A stretch of 64,000 nucleotides of DNA from Terrimicrobium sacchariphilum (GCF_001613545.1 NZ_BDCO01000003.1:186001-250000); one strand, 5' to 3'. Positions 55,097 through 63,876 are shown, numbered from the stretch's first letter. Numbers and translations: made by a program. Notes: generated by a model not told the origin, from the letters alone.

Positions 55097-56020
55097 ATGT
55101 CATCGGACCGCTTCCCGCTTCACCGTCCTGCCGCCTCGCGTCTTGAGGGGTGTTGTGAAATCAACCGCCAGTTAATGAAGGCGGTCTCGCCGACGCACAT
55201 CCGCGTGCGAGGGGCGCGCATGGAGGTTTCTCTACATGATCAGTGGCCCCAAATGCTTTACGGTTTGAAAGCCTGGGGTGAGGTGCTGGTAATAACCCGG
55301 AACGGCAGCGCTGTCCTCGGCCAGACCCGGGAATATCCGGAACTGCGATTTTCCCACGATTTCATTCACGCGCGAAGCCCGGAGGATGCCTTCGATATGG
55401 ACTTTCCCCCATTCCATTCGGCTCGACTGGTGGTCGAGGAGCGTGGCGAACATTTTGCATACTATGTAGAGTTCCTCGATGGACGTGGCGATGTGCTGCA
55501 CAAGGTCTGCACGACGAATGCCTCCGACATGGAGCAGGTGCTCATATGGACCGAATTTCATCAGGGATTATCGAGGCCGGATGAATCCCCCATGGCCGCG
55601 CTCGCTCATCGCTGGCGGAGGGTCCAGCAGCGTCACTGGTTCGGAATCGAGGAGGCCGAAGAAGTGCAGGAAAACTCCCTTTCGCTGCTTCTACTGGAGG
55701 CGCGGAAAAGAAGGTTTCCCATCCGCCTCATGACGGGAAATGAAGGCGTGGTCCAGGCTGCAACCATGATCCCGCAACGGCTGGTGCCATCCAATGGCTG
55801 GATGTTTTGCAGCGATGATACGACAGGGTTGCACTATGACCCCGAGACCTTCGGGAGTCTGGTGGTCCACCATCTCTCCGAGTTGCAGGATCATCCGCCG
55901 GTATCGGTGCTGAAATGCTTCGACGATCGCGGTGAACTCTGCCTTGCGGTCGCTCCACCAGAGCCCGACCTCCTCGCAGAGTGGGGTTCGCTCCTCAACG
56001 CGGCGGTCTGCCCGCGTTAG
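55097..56020 (+). CDS. HemS/ChuS-like haem-utilisation protein
   Basis: A 307-residue protein with segments like the HemS/HmuS/ChuS family: LKAWGEVLVITRNGSAVLGQ (compare the family's GEVMALTRN..AVHE), then FAYYVEFLDGRGDVLHKVCT and SDMEQVLIWTEFH. The family binds or degrades haem in the cytoplasm after import. Similarity is limited, and the axial His cannot be fixed. Downstream of a ferritin and flavodoxins, a role in haem-iron release is plausible. The start is ATG 55097, 84 bases after the ferritin. Confidence 0.8.
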   Translation: MSSDRFPLHRPAASRLEGCCEINRQLMKAVSPTHIRVRGARMEVSLHDQWPQMLYGLKAWGEVLVITRNGSAVLGQTREYPELRFSHDFIHARSPEDAFDMDFPPFHSARLVVEERGEHFAYYVEFLDGRGDVLHKVCTTNASDMEQVLIWTEFHQGLSRPDESPMAALAHRWRRVQQRHWFGIEEAEEVQENSLSLLLLEARKRRFPIRLMTGNEGVVQAATMIPQRLVPSNGWMFCSDDTTGLHYDPETFGSLVVHHLSELQDHPPVSVLKCFDDRGELCLAVAPPEPDLLAEWGSLLNAAVCPR

Positions 56021-56343
56021 CTTTCCTCGCGCTTAAGGCGGTTCCGGCGAAGCCGATTCTGCACGAAGGTGGAAATGCTGTAGATCAGAATGGTGTTCAG
56101 CAACCCGGAGCCATAGATGATCGTATTCCCGACGAGATCTGAATCCAAGGCGCCTGGTGCGTAGGACTGCGTCGCCAGCGCGGCGATGAAGCTCCAGGGC
56201 ATGGAGGCGACGACCGCATAAAAGCCGAATGGCAGCGCGGTAAGGTTGGCGATGTGCATGGAAATCGCGCAAACCAGAAACACACAGGCATAGGCCACGG
56301 TGAGTGTGAGATTCCAGCGAAAGGGGCGTTTTCCGGGGTTCAT
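56017..56343 (-). CDS. Hypothetical membrane protein
   Basis: A 108-residue protein with three hydrophobic segments (LTVAYACVFLVCAISMHIAN; ALPFGFYAVVASMPWSFIAA; TIIYGSGLLNTILIYSISTF) and a basic C-terminus (RLRRNRLKREE). Its stop overlaps the end of the convergent HemS-like gene by 4 bases. No family is recognised. Confidence 0.65.
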   Translation of the reverse strand: MNPGKRPFRWNLTLTVAYACVFLVCAISMHIANLTALPFGFYAVVASMPWSFIAALATQSYAPGALDSDLVGNTIIYGSGLLNTILIYSISTFVQNRLRRNRLKREES

Positions 56344-56612
56344 GAGTCGAAAGAAAGACCCTTTATCGGTGCTCCGGCTGTTCGTCGAGAACGGACCATC
56401 GCCATGGTGGATCTTTATGCCTCATCGATCCTTGTGCATCCTCGTGCCGAGCAGGTAAACAGCGAAACCACGAAAGATTCTTCTTGGAGGCAAGATCCTC
56501 ATAATCAACGACGAGAGCGGTGATCGGAGGCATTCTTTCTCGACGCAGGTCAATCGGTTGCATTTTCCGCTAATACTCGTCCCCAGATTTTGCTAGGATA
56601 TGGGCCATCGCT
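56344..56612. other. Intergenic stretch with no supported gene
   Basis: This lies between two divergent small membrane-protein genes. Short frames on both strands show no protein-like composition or ribosome binding site. No repeat or hairpin of note was seen; promoters for both neighbours must lie here. Confidence 0.4.
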
Positions 56613-56846
56613 ATGAGCACCCCCCCGAATCGTAGTCAGGACGAGGTGAGTACCTCGGATTGGTTTTGGACACTGCTGATTCTCTCCATTCCCGTCCTCA
56701 ATCTGATAATGGCTGTCTATTGGGCGCTGTCTTCCCATACGAAGCCGAGCAAGAAGAACTTTTTTCTCGCGAGCTTCCTCTGGGTCTTTGTGCTGTTGGG
56801 CCTTGCACTCGTGGCGGCCTTTTTCCAGTACGCGGTCAAGGCCTAG
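56613..56846 (+). CDS. Small two-span membrane protein
   Basis: A 77-residue protein with two membrane segments (FWTLLILSIPVLNLIMAVYW and FFLASFLWVFVLLGLALVAA) joined by a polar, lysine-rich loop (SSHTKPSKKN). No named family is recognised. It stands alone between the divergent membrane-protein gene and the regulator at 57041. Confidence 0.6.
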   Translation: MSTPPNRSQDEVSTSDWFWTLLILSIPVLNLIMAVYWALSSHTKPSKKNFFLASFLWVFVLLGLALVAAFFQYAVKA

Positions 56847-57040
56847 CTGCGAGAGTTTTGTGACTTCGAGGAGTTTCGGGTGATTGAGGGCGTGGCCATG
56901 ACGGGTTGATCGGAGTTCTTGCCGCAATACCTCGAGCAGTTCCCGGAACTCGCACGAGAGCCATCGCGGGTCTCTGAAGGTTGCTAATGTTTGTGGGAGG
57001 ATTTTTTGGTTAAGCGATTATCTTTGTTTCCAGTGATGTC

Positions 57041-57838
57041 ATGGGAGATAGTCGGCAAGTGACGAAAGCGCGTAGTTCCGTGTCGGCGACGGCTGATCTT
57101 CGCGAGCTTTGCCGGCTGCGCTCGGATCTCGAGGCGTTCGCCGTTGTCCGATTGCGGCGAAGTCCCGATCGGGTTCGGATCTTTCAGGCTTTGGAGGTGC
57201 AAATGCGACAATTGAGATCTGCGGCGATGCGTGGTGACTATGAGCGGTTTCATCTCGAAGACATGGCTCTCCATCGCATCGTGATCGAGACCCCTGGGCT
57301 GGCAGCTCTCGTGCGTTCCTGGAATCTGGTTTCCGAGGAGCTCGACGCATGGATCCTTCAGGTAAAGTTTACCAACTGGCCGAGCCTTATGGCTCTTTAT
57401 CGGGAGCATGAGTACCTCGTTGACGCCTGGAACTCCGACGATGACGACGCGGCAGCAGGCGCGACTCACCACCATCTCGAGGCGGGGTGGTATCGCGTCG
57501 CGATGGCTCAGGATGCGCTCCCGATTGAGGGAACCGCCGTCGATCGGGCGGCCTCGTTTCTTTCCACGCACTATGCAAGCAGCATCGATGTCAAGTGGAT
57601 GGCGGAAAACATTTGTTTTGTCAGTCCGAGCCACCTGACCCGTCTATTCCGTGCGCAGTTCGGGAAAGCTCCGTATGCATGGCTCCGTCAGATCCGTATG
57701 GAGAGGGCTGCCGAGTTGATCGCGGGTTGCGCCAGGTCGGTATCAGCAGTGGCCCGGCAGGTCGGATATCGGAATGCGTCGCATTTTGTTCGGGACTTTC
57801 GTGCTTATCATGGCGTGACGCCTGGAAAGTTCCACTAA
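57041..57838 (+). CDS. Transcriptional regulator with FCD-like sensor domain and C-terminal AraC-type DNA-binding domain
   Basis: A 265-residue protein. Residues of about 20-155 match the helical FCD pattern of GntR/FadR-type regulators: LCRLRSDLEAFAVVRLRR, YERFHLEDMALHRIVIE and EHEYLVDAWNSDDDDAA, then THHHLEAG, with His and Asp residues able to bind a metal and an organic acid. Residues of about 165-265 are an AraC double helix-turn-helix (LTRLFRAQFGKAPYAWLRQI, then ARQVGYRNASHFVRDFRAYH and GVTPGKFH). GntR regulators normally carry FCD behind a winged helix, so this pairing is unusual. It is the first gene of the catabolic region. Confidence 0.88.
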   Translation: MGDSRQVTKARSSVSATADLRELCRLRSDLEAFAVVRLRRSPDRVRIFQALEVQMRQLRSAAMRGDYERFHLEDMALHRIVIETPGLAALVRSWNLVSEELDAWILQVKFTNWPSLMALYREHEYLVDAWNSDDDDAAAGATHHHLEAGWYRVAMAQDALPIEGTAVDRAASFLSTHYASSIDVKWMAENICFVSPSHLTRLFRAQFGKAPYAWLRQIRMERAAELIAGCARSVSAVARQVGYRNASHFVRDFRAYHGVTPGKFH

Positions 57839-57940
57839 TAAAGTATCCTAAAACGAGCAATCGCTTGTCCGGCTAGGCGCAATGAGACCAAGAGGGGGCA
57901 TTGTGAGTTGTGCCCTTTTGCTTGCGCATCAATATTGGAT

Positions 57941-57974
57941 GAGAACTCGCACTGAGTGTCAGTTGCGGGTTCTC
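57941..57974 (+). terminator. Long hairpin after the FCD-AraC regulator gene
   Basis: GAGAACTCGC (57941-57950) pairs with GCGGGTTCTC (57965-57974) with one G-T wobble. Inside, ACTGA pairs with TCAGT, making a stem of about 15 pairs; TTT follows. It probably ends the regulator transcript, though the T-run is short and it lies 103 bases beyond the stop. Confidence 0.55.
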
Positions 57975-58230
57975 TTTGAATGAACACGACCGGAGACACG
58001 TTTGCCTACCTATATCCTGTTTGGATTATCGCGCCCACGCCTGTAGGCCTGCCGGGATCGGGGGCCTGTCTGGACTTCTTGTCGGAGGCACCCGTCGAAA
58101 TTGAAATCCGGGAGTAGCTTCGTGCCCTGATACACTCATGAGCACACGAACTGGTATCTATTATTGGAAATGCGATCGGCCCGCCGCATTTCATGGCACG
58201 GATGGAGCTGCAGCCGGAGGAGAACTCACC
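57975..58230 (+). other. Upstream region of the kinase-like/aldolase pair
   Basis: With the hairpin and the stretch before it, the gap between stop 57838 and start 58231 is 392 bases. I see no further gene here. It must hold the promoter of the pair at 58231-59975, and a binding site for the regulator at 57041 is likely, but no clear repeat could be identified. An in-frame ATG at 58138 exists but lacks a ribosome binding site. Confidence 0.4.
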
Positions 58231-59229
58231 ATGGCTGCTCAGTTGGAGCGATCTCTGCGGAATCGGTTTGGTGACGACGGTATCTGCGTGAGGTCTGCCG
58301 GAGGACAGGGGAATCATCGTACCTATCTTGCGGAGATGGGGGCGACCCCGGCCTTTATTCGTGTCGAGGATGGGCCGGAACACGATGATTACTTCGATGT
58401 TGAGGCAGTCATTCTCGATGAAATTCGCGCCCGGCAGATACCTGCTCCGCTTCACCTCGGGTCCGACACGAGCCGCGAACAAACGTCCTTTGCCTGGCAG
58501 GTCCTGGAGCGCATTCAGGCTCCCGACCTCAATCAGCTCCTCAAGGCGGGCAGGCTTCCCCTGGAACAGCTTGCCGGGAAGATCGGTGAGCTCGTTGCAT
58601 GCTGGCAAGGAATCGCTCCGACGGGTTTCGGTCCCTTGGATGCATCGGAGGCTCGCCGGACCTGTGCATTGCAGGGCTTGCATTCAGACTATCCCGCGTA
58701 CTTTTACCTCAACCTGGAACGTCATCTTTCCTTTCTGGCAGACAAGGAGTTCCTGACATCAGGCTGCGTGCGTGAGATACTGGCCGAGGTCCAGGAGCAT
58801 GAGAAACTCCTTTACCTCGAGGAAGGATGTCTCGTTCACAAGGATCTCGCCCTTTGGAACATTCTGGGTACGACCACGGAGATTCTTGCCGTGATCGATT
58901 GGGATGACGCGATCTCCGGGGACCCGCTCGATGACATCTCGCTACTGGCCTGTTTTTATGGCGGATCTGTAATACGAGGCGCCTTGGATGGTTACTCGGC
59001 CGTGAGGCCACTTCCTACAGAATACCGGCGGCGATTCTGGCTGCACCTGCTGCGCAACATGCTCGTGAAGGCGGTAATTCGCGTCGGCGCGGGTTACTTC
59101 GACCGTAAGGCTGACTTCTTCCTGATCGGGCCGGGAGCCAACGGGCAGGATCTCCGGTCGTTCACCCTCCAGCGCATTCAAGAGGCGGTGAACGGACTGC
59201 GCAACGATATCGACCCTGGCCATCTATGA
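58231..59229 (+). CDS. Aminoglycoside-phosphotransferase-fold small-molecule kinase
   Basis: A 332-residue kinase-like protein of the APH/choline kinase fold. It has the catalytic loop LVHKDLALWNILG (Brenner-type H-x-D-x4-N) and the metal-binding VIDWDDAISGDP. I choose ATG 58231 (MAAQLERSLRNRFGDDG) because GGAGG lies just upstream; the ATG at 58138 has none. The stop overlaps the aldolase start (ATGA), so the products probably act in one pathway. A metabolic substrate such as a hydroxy acid or amino alcohol is more likely than an antibiotic in this context, but that is inference. Confidence 0.85.
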   Translation: MAAQLERSLRNRFGDDGICVRSAGGQGNHRTYLAEMGATPAFIRVEDGPEHDDYFDVEAVILDEIRARQIPAPLHLGSDTSREQTSFAWQVLERIQAPDLNQLLKAGRLPLEQLAGKIGELVACWQGIAPTGFGPLDASEARRTCALQGLHSDYPAYFYLNLERHLSFLADKEFLTSGCVREILAEVQEHEKLLYLEEGCLVHKDLALWNILGTTTEILAVIDWDDAISGDPLDDISLLACFYGGSVIRGALDGYSAVRPLPTEYRRRFWLHLLRNMLVKAVIRVGAGYFDRKADFFLIGPGANGQDLRSFTLQRIQEAVNGLRNDIDPGHL

Positions 59230-59975
59230 AAACACCGCTCGCATCACTCCTGGAAGCCGGCCCTTCCGCGCTTGGAACGTGGATTTCTCTGGGCGATCCT
59301 GTTGTCACCGAAATGGCATCGGAGTTCGGTTTCGACTGGCTGCTTATAGACCTTGAGCATGGAGGTTTTACGGAGGCAGCGGTATTGGGGAATCTCCAGG
59401 CTGTCCGGCATCCCGCGACGTCGCCCATCGTTCGCGTTCCGAAGCTTGATCCAGCGCTCATCGCCCGCATGCTCGACCGGGGGGCGCATGGAGTGATGGT
59501 CCCGCATATTTCCTCACCGGACGAGGCGCGTGCACTCGTGAGCGCGACTAGGTATACACCTCATGGAGAGCGCGGGTACTCCCGTACGGTCCGGGCGTAC
59601 GGGTACGGTCGGCGCATCCCGGAGGATGCTGCTTCCTACCGATGCGTTGTCATGGCTCAGATCGAGAACCTGGCCGGGGTGAACCATGTGGAGGAGATCG
59701 CCGCGGTCGATGGGGTCGATGTGCTCTTTGTCGGTCCGGCGGATCTCACGCACGACCTTGCCGTTCGGGGGGCGGCTGATCGTTATGAGGCAAGCCTGCT
59801 CCGTGTCGCATGCGCTGCCCGGGAGCACGGCAAGGCCGCCGGAATTCTCGCTCGCAACCTCAAGGACATTCCCCACTTGAAAGCGATCGGCTATCGTGTT
59901 TTTGCGTTGGATTCCGATATCGGACTCTTGCGCAAAGGCTACGAATGCACCGTCGAGGCGCGAAATCTGCTCTAA
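59226..59975 (+). CDS. HpcH/HpaI-family aldolase
   Basis: Class II, metal-dependent aldolase of 249 residues that cleaves 2-keto-3-deoxy or 4-hydroxy-2-oxo acids to pyruvate and an aldehyde. Family features are ALGTWISLGDPVVTEMASEF, LLIDLEHGGFTE, IVRVPKLDPALIARMLDRGA with GVMVPH, the metal-binding Glu in AQIENLAGV and Asp in LFVGPADLTHDL. It is coupled by a 4-base overlap to the kinase-like gene and converges on the symporter gene. Confidence 0.92.
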   Translation: MKTPLASLLEAGPSALGTWISLGDPVVTEMASEFGFDWLLIDLEHGGFTEAAVLGNLQAVRHPATSPIVRVPKLDPALIARMLDRGAHGVMVPHISSPDEARALVSATRYTPHGERGYSRTVRAYGYGRRIPEDAASYRCVVMAQIENLAGVNHVEEIAAVDGVDVLFVGPADLTHDLAVRGAADRYEASLLRVACAAREHGKAAGILARNLKDIPHLKAIGYRVFALDSDIGLLRKGYECTVEARNLL

Positions 59976-60057
59976 GGACTCCGGCTTGTTTCTCGTGCGT
60001 TAAAAGGATTTCAGAGAAACCGTCGATTGGAATCGAAGGGCGGCTGCGACGAGAGGG

Positions 60058-62013
60058 CTAGTTGGCTGGATCATCGAGATTGTGGTGATTGACCACCATG
60101 CCGTTGTCCTCCGCATTGGGACGCTCCTGCCGTAGCCGGGAGAAAAAGAGCCGCATGTCGCGGATGCCGCCCCAGGTGAACCAGATCGCCGTGACGAAGG
60201 CAAAGAAGACCGGGATGCCGATACCGACGACGAACCAGAAGTGCGACCATACCGCGATGGGCCACGGAGCGATGAGGTTCCAGATCGACCCGATGACGAG
60301 CACCCCAAACCACAGCATGCTCCAGCCGAAAAGGCCTCCGGCAAGGAACTTGTCACCAAGAGTGAAATGCTCATCGAATCCGATGAGCCTTCCCCATGTG
60401 ACGCGCCTGGTGGATACTGTCTCGTAGGCTTGCTCGGATTTCACGGCATACTTCCCGCGATGCAGCATGCGGTCCATGTCAAAATCCTTCCTGCAGGTGA
60501 GCAGCGAAACGACGGCATAAACGATGCAAGCCGAGATCGCGCCAAAGAAGCCGATCTGTGCGCCGTTGATCGGAAAGGCGTCGCCCCAGATCTGGCGGGC
60601 CAGGATGCCACTGGTGACGAGGCCAGAGCCCGTCAATAGTCCCGCCCAAGCTCCAGCCGTCGTGCCTTTTTTCCAATATAGGCCGCCGATGATCGCGACG
60701 CCGGCTCCGCCGACGTAGAGAGCCTCGGTAACCGCCCACCACATCATTACATACTCGGTTTGCTTGAAGAGACAGCCGAAACAGAAGGCAAAGACAGCGA
60801 CGCCGATCATCGCGCAGCGCAGGAGGCGAATATGCTGCTTTGGCGTGAACGGCTTCTTGCGCAGGGGAAGGATGACGTCTTGAATGAACAGACTGCCCCA
60901 GGAGAGCAGGTGCGTTCCATCTCCGCCGAAGATGCCCATGAGCAGGATGATGCATAGCAGCCCTTTGATACCCTCGGGTAGCATGTGCACGACTGCGATG
61001 GGAATCGTCATCTGCTCCTGAAGCTGGGGCTGGCCGATCTCGGCCACCTGCTGTTTTACTGCGGCGGCCTGCGCCGTGAAGTCGGGATGCGCCAGATACG
61101 TCATCGCGCAGACGGCGAGCAGCGTAATGATGGCGGAGTTGCCCAGGCCCTTCCAGTTGGCCATCACCCCGCCCATGCGGGACTCATGCGGAGTCACTGC
61201 CGCCGTCGTATAGGCACCCTGGTTTTGCCAGGCCATGGTGCGGTATACTGCTCCGAACAAACCCATCAACACATACCAGATGTTGAAATCCTTCAACCCC
61301 ATGGAATCGAAGGGGTTGAGCAGCGACTCGCCAGCAGGACGATTTTCCAGCACCGTCGAGATTTCCGACCAGCTGAACATCGTGAAGAGAAACGCGATGA
61401 TGATGAGAAAGAGCACCATCGACACCATGCCCTCCAGACAGTTTGTCACCATTAGTGTGATGAGGCCGCCGGAAAGCGTGAGCGCAAGGCTAATGCTCAG
61501 CAGCAGTGCCATCAGCGGAATATAGGTCGCCACCTCCCAGCCAAAGAGATGTACAGTGGGCGGAAGACCAAGAAAATACGTCATGAACCGCGCTCCCACG
61601 ACCGGGATGATGCCAAAATTGGCAATGCCTGCGGCGAATCCCAGGAAGCCAGTAAAGAGGCGGAAGCGCTTGCTGTAGCGAATCTCAAAGAACTGAGCCA
61701 GTGTCAGCGCTCTGGTCTCACGAAAGCGATAGATCACCCAGCCGCTGATCGCCACGATGAGCGTCACAGGCACGCTCAGCCATCCCCACCAGGTGAGGAC
61801 GAAGCCTGACTTGGATATCATCTCGAACATCGCGACAAATACCACCGCCCCGACGCCCTGCTCCCCTTTGGCCACTGCGAGGAGATACCTTCCCGCCATG
61901 CGTCCACCGGAGAGAAAGTCCGCTACTCCCTTGAGATAAGTCCGGGTGTAGAGCGCTACCGCGAGAAGGCCGAGAAGGGGCAAGGAAATCAACAGCCAAT
62001 CAATAAGATGCAT
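60058..62013 (-). CDS. Sodium:solute symporter family transporter
   Basis: A 651-residue membrane protein with about 13-15 hydrophobic segments. It begins MHLIDWLLISLPLLGLLAVA, followed by KGVADFLSGGRMAGRYLLAV, typical of the SSS family (the D-F-F-L-x-G-R type motif). Later come IFGGDGTHLLSWGSLFIQDV and GGLYWKKGTTAGAWAGLLTG. The C-terminus is hydrophilic (RLRQERPNAEDNG). I start at ATG 62011-62013. It is the last gene of the leftward catabolic group and is likely to import the substrate, an organic or sugar acid by context. Confidence 0.92.
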   Translation of the reverse strand: MHLIDWLLISLPLLGLLAVALYTRTYLKGVADFLSGGRMAGRYLLAVAKGEQGVGAVVFVAMFEMISKSGFVLTWWGWLSVPVTLIVAISGWVIYRFRETRALTLAQFFEIRYSKRFRLFTGFLGFAAGIANFGIIPVVGARFMTYFLGLPPTVHLFGWEVATYIPLMALLLSISLALTLSGGLITLMVTNCLEGMVSMVLFLIIIAFLFTMFSWSEISTVLENRPAGESLLNPFDSMGLKDFNIWYVLMGLFGAVYRTMAWQNQGAYTTAAVTPHESRMGGVMANWKGLGNSAIITLLAVCAMTYLAHPDFTAQAAAVKQQVAEIGQPQLQEQMTIPIAVVHMLPEGIKGLLCIILLMGIFGGDGTHLLSWGSLFIQDVILPLRKKPFTPKQHIRLLRCAMIGVAVFAFCFGCLFKQTEYVMMWWAVTEALYVGGAGVAIIGGLYWKKGTTAGAWAGLLTGSGLVTSGILARQIWGDAFPINGAQIGFFGAISACIVYAVVSLLTCRKDFDMDRMLHRGKYAVKSEQAYETVSTRRVTWGRLIGFDEHFTLGDKFLAGGLFGWSMLWFGVLVIGSIWNLIAPWPIAVWSHFWFVVGIGIPVFFAFVTAIWFTWGGIRDMRLFFSRLRQERPNAEDNGMVVNHHNLDDPAN

Positions 62014-62078
62014 GGGGGCGAAATGGGATATATACCAGCGAGCCGGACGATATTGCTCGAGCGGAACCTTGGCAAATA

Positions 62079-62897
62079 TTATCCCTGAAACGGACGACTC
62101 TCCGGTACCACCGGGTTCGTCAAAGCGCCTATGCCCTCGATGTCGACAGTCACCACATCGCCAGGCTTGAGCCAGCGCGGCGGCTTTGCCGCCATACCGA
62201 CTCCATGAGGTGTGCCTGTCAATATCACAGTCCCTGGCAGCAAGGTTGTGCTGCCGCTCAAGAACTCGATCAGCGCCGGGACATCGAAGATCATGTCTGC
62301 GGTATTCCAATCCTGCACGGTTTCCCCATTCAGAAGTGTGCAAATGCGTAGTGCATTCGGATCCCTGATCTCGTCACGAGTGACGATCGCCGGACCCAAT
62401 GGGCAGAAGGTGTCAAAGGTTTTGCCGCGACACCACTGGCCTCCGCCCTTTCTGATCTGCCAGTCCCGCGCGCTGACATCATTGGCGCAGGTATATCCCA
62501 GGACATAATCCATGGCACAGTCGCGCGGGACATTTTTGCAGCGCTTTCCCATAACGATTGCCAACTCGCATTCATAATCCACTTCATCGCTGGGAAGGGT
62601 TGCTGGAATCTCGATGGGGTCGCCTGGATTTTGAAGGGAGTTGACGCCTTTGACGAAAAGCACTGGATAATCCGGAATCGCCATCCCGCTCTCCGCAGCG
62701 TGACGCTTGTAGTTCAATCCGATGCAAAGGATTTCGGTGGGAATGAGTGGGGCAAGGAATTTTCCTGGTATCGAGAGCGTTTCAGAGAGTTGGAATGATC
62801 CGAAAAGATTGCCATGGATTTGACGCACTCTGCCGTCGCGTTCCAGCGCTCCATGAGAGATTCCGCCGTTGCGATCTTCGTATCGGATGATTTTCAT
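62079..62897 (-). CDS. Fumarylacetoacetate hydrolase-family enzyme
   Basis: A 272-residue enzyme of the FAH superfamily, which cleaves or decarboxylates beta-diketo and 2-keto-3-deoxy type acids with a divalent metal. Features are ILCIGLNYKRHAAESG, DYECELAIVMGK (metal-binding Glu residues), YTCANDVSARDWQ (metal Asp), GKTFDTFCPLGPAIVT and TGTPHGVGMAAKPP. FAH-fold 2,4-diketo-3-deoxy-L-fuconate hydrolases have a similar layout, but the substrate is unproven. The start is ATG 62895-62897, 25 bases after the dehydrogenase stop. Confidence 0.92.
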   Translation of the reverse strand: MKIIRYEDRNGGISHGALERDGRVRQIHGNLFGSFQLSETLSIPGKFLAPLIPTEILCIGLNYKRHAAESGMAIPDYPVLFVKGVNSLQNPGDPIEIPATLPSDEVDYECELAIVMGKRCKNVPRDCAMDYVLGYTCANDVSARDWQIRKGGGQWCRGKTFDTFCPLGPAIVTRDEIRDPNALRICTLLNGETVQDWNTADMIFDVPALIEFLSGSTTLLPGTVILTGTPHGVGMAAKPPRWLKPGDVVTVDIEGIGALTNPVVPESRPFQG

Positions 62898-62922
62898 AGA
62901 TCTTCTGCCGATCGGGCTCCAG

Positions 62923-63876
62923 CTAGACGCGGTTGACGGGGTGCGAAAGCGCCAGGCCGGCAAGACCCCGCACGATCTCCTCAGCTGCTTTACGCTGGAG
63001 CTCCGGTACGCTGCCTCCGCTGTACCAGGCAGTATGGGAAGTCAGGATCGTATTTGGAACATCTCGAAGAGGATGATCTCCCAGCAATGGTTCTGTCTCG
63101 AATACGTCCAGACCGGCCCCTGCGATACCTCCCTGAGCAAGTGCTTCGGTCAGAGCCTCGGTATCTATCAATCCGCCGCGTGCTGTATTGACCAATACAG
63201 CATCGTTTCGCATCCGGCTCAGCCTGGTTCGATCGATGAAGTGCCTTGTTTGGGTCGTAAGGGGAAGATGAAGGGAGAGAATCCCAGCTTCTTGAAAAAG
63301 CTCCTCCAATTGAAGCTGCTTCACTCCCAGCGCGGCGAACTTCTCCGTTGGAACCAGAGGATCATAAGCAGCGAGTTGAAAGCCGAATCCTCTCGCCCTT
63401 TCGAGCACTGCCCTGGCGATACGGCCAAAGCCAGCGGTGGCAAATACGGTATCCCGGAAAGCGGGAAAGGAGGTGGGTGGGGTGATTTTCCAGGTCCCTT
63501 GCCGGACGAGGGCATCGGTCTGCGGAAGTCGCCGGGTCAAGGAGAGGGCGAGTGCGAGCGAATGGTCCGAGACCTCATCAATGCAGTAGTCGGGAACATT
63601 GCAAACCGGGATGTTTCTTGCAGTGGCCGCCTGGAGATCAATGTTGTCGACCCCGATGCCGTAGCGAACGATGATCCGGCATTGATTGAGGTGGGCGACG
63701 ACTTCGCTGGTGACTGGCGCCCATTGAACCAGCAGAGCGTCGGCTTCCCCACACTCTGCTATGACATCCTCCGCGGTTTTGCATTGCGCGACATGAAGCT
63801 TTGCTCCGGTCTGCGTGATGATTTCACGCTCGCGGTCGACATGGGGGAATCCGTGATCGGTGATGAAGACGTTCAT
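62923..63876 (-). CDS. D-isomer specific 2-hydroxyacid dehydrogenase
   Basis: NAD-dependent enzyme of 317 residues reducing 2-keto acids or oxidising D-2-hydroxy acids. The Rossmann site is TAGFGRIARAV, where the third glycine of the usual GxGxxG is alanine. Catalytic residues are all present: Arg in VNTARGGLID, Glu in LDVFETEPL and His in LTSHTAWYS. YGIGVDNIDL and VPDYCIDEVSDHSLAL are also typical. The start is ATG 63874-63876, 19 bases after the dehydrogenase gene cut by the window edge. Confidence 0.93.
   Translation of the reverse strand: MNVFITDHGFPHVDREREIITQTGAKLHVAQCKTAEDVIAECGEADALLVQWAPVTSEVVAHLNQCRIIVRYGIGVDNIDLQAATARNIPVCNVPDYCIDEVSDHSLALALSLTRRLPQTDALVRQGTWKITPPTSFPAFRDTVFATAGFGRIARAVLERARGFGFQLAAYDPLVPTEKFAALGVKQLQLEELFQEAGILSLHLPLTTQTRHFIDRTRLSRMRNDAVLVNTARGGLIDTEALTEALAQGGIAGAGLDVFETEPLLGDHPLRDVPNTILTSHTAWYSGGSVPELQRKAAEEIVRGLAGLALSHPVNRV

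Noticed and set aside
56363-56563. Leftward 66-codon frame in the gap before the small membrane protein
   Set aside because: No ribosome binding site, no motif, and it overlaps frames on the other strand of equal quality.
58138-58230. Earlier start of the kinase gene at 58138
   Set aside because: No ribosome binding site there, while a GGAGG precedes the ATG at 58231, where the domain begins.
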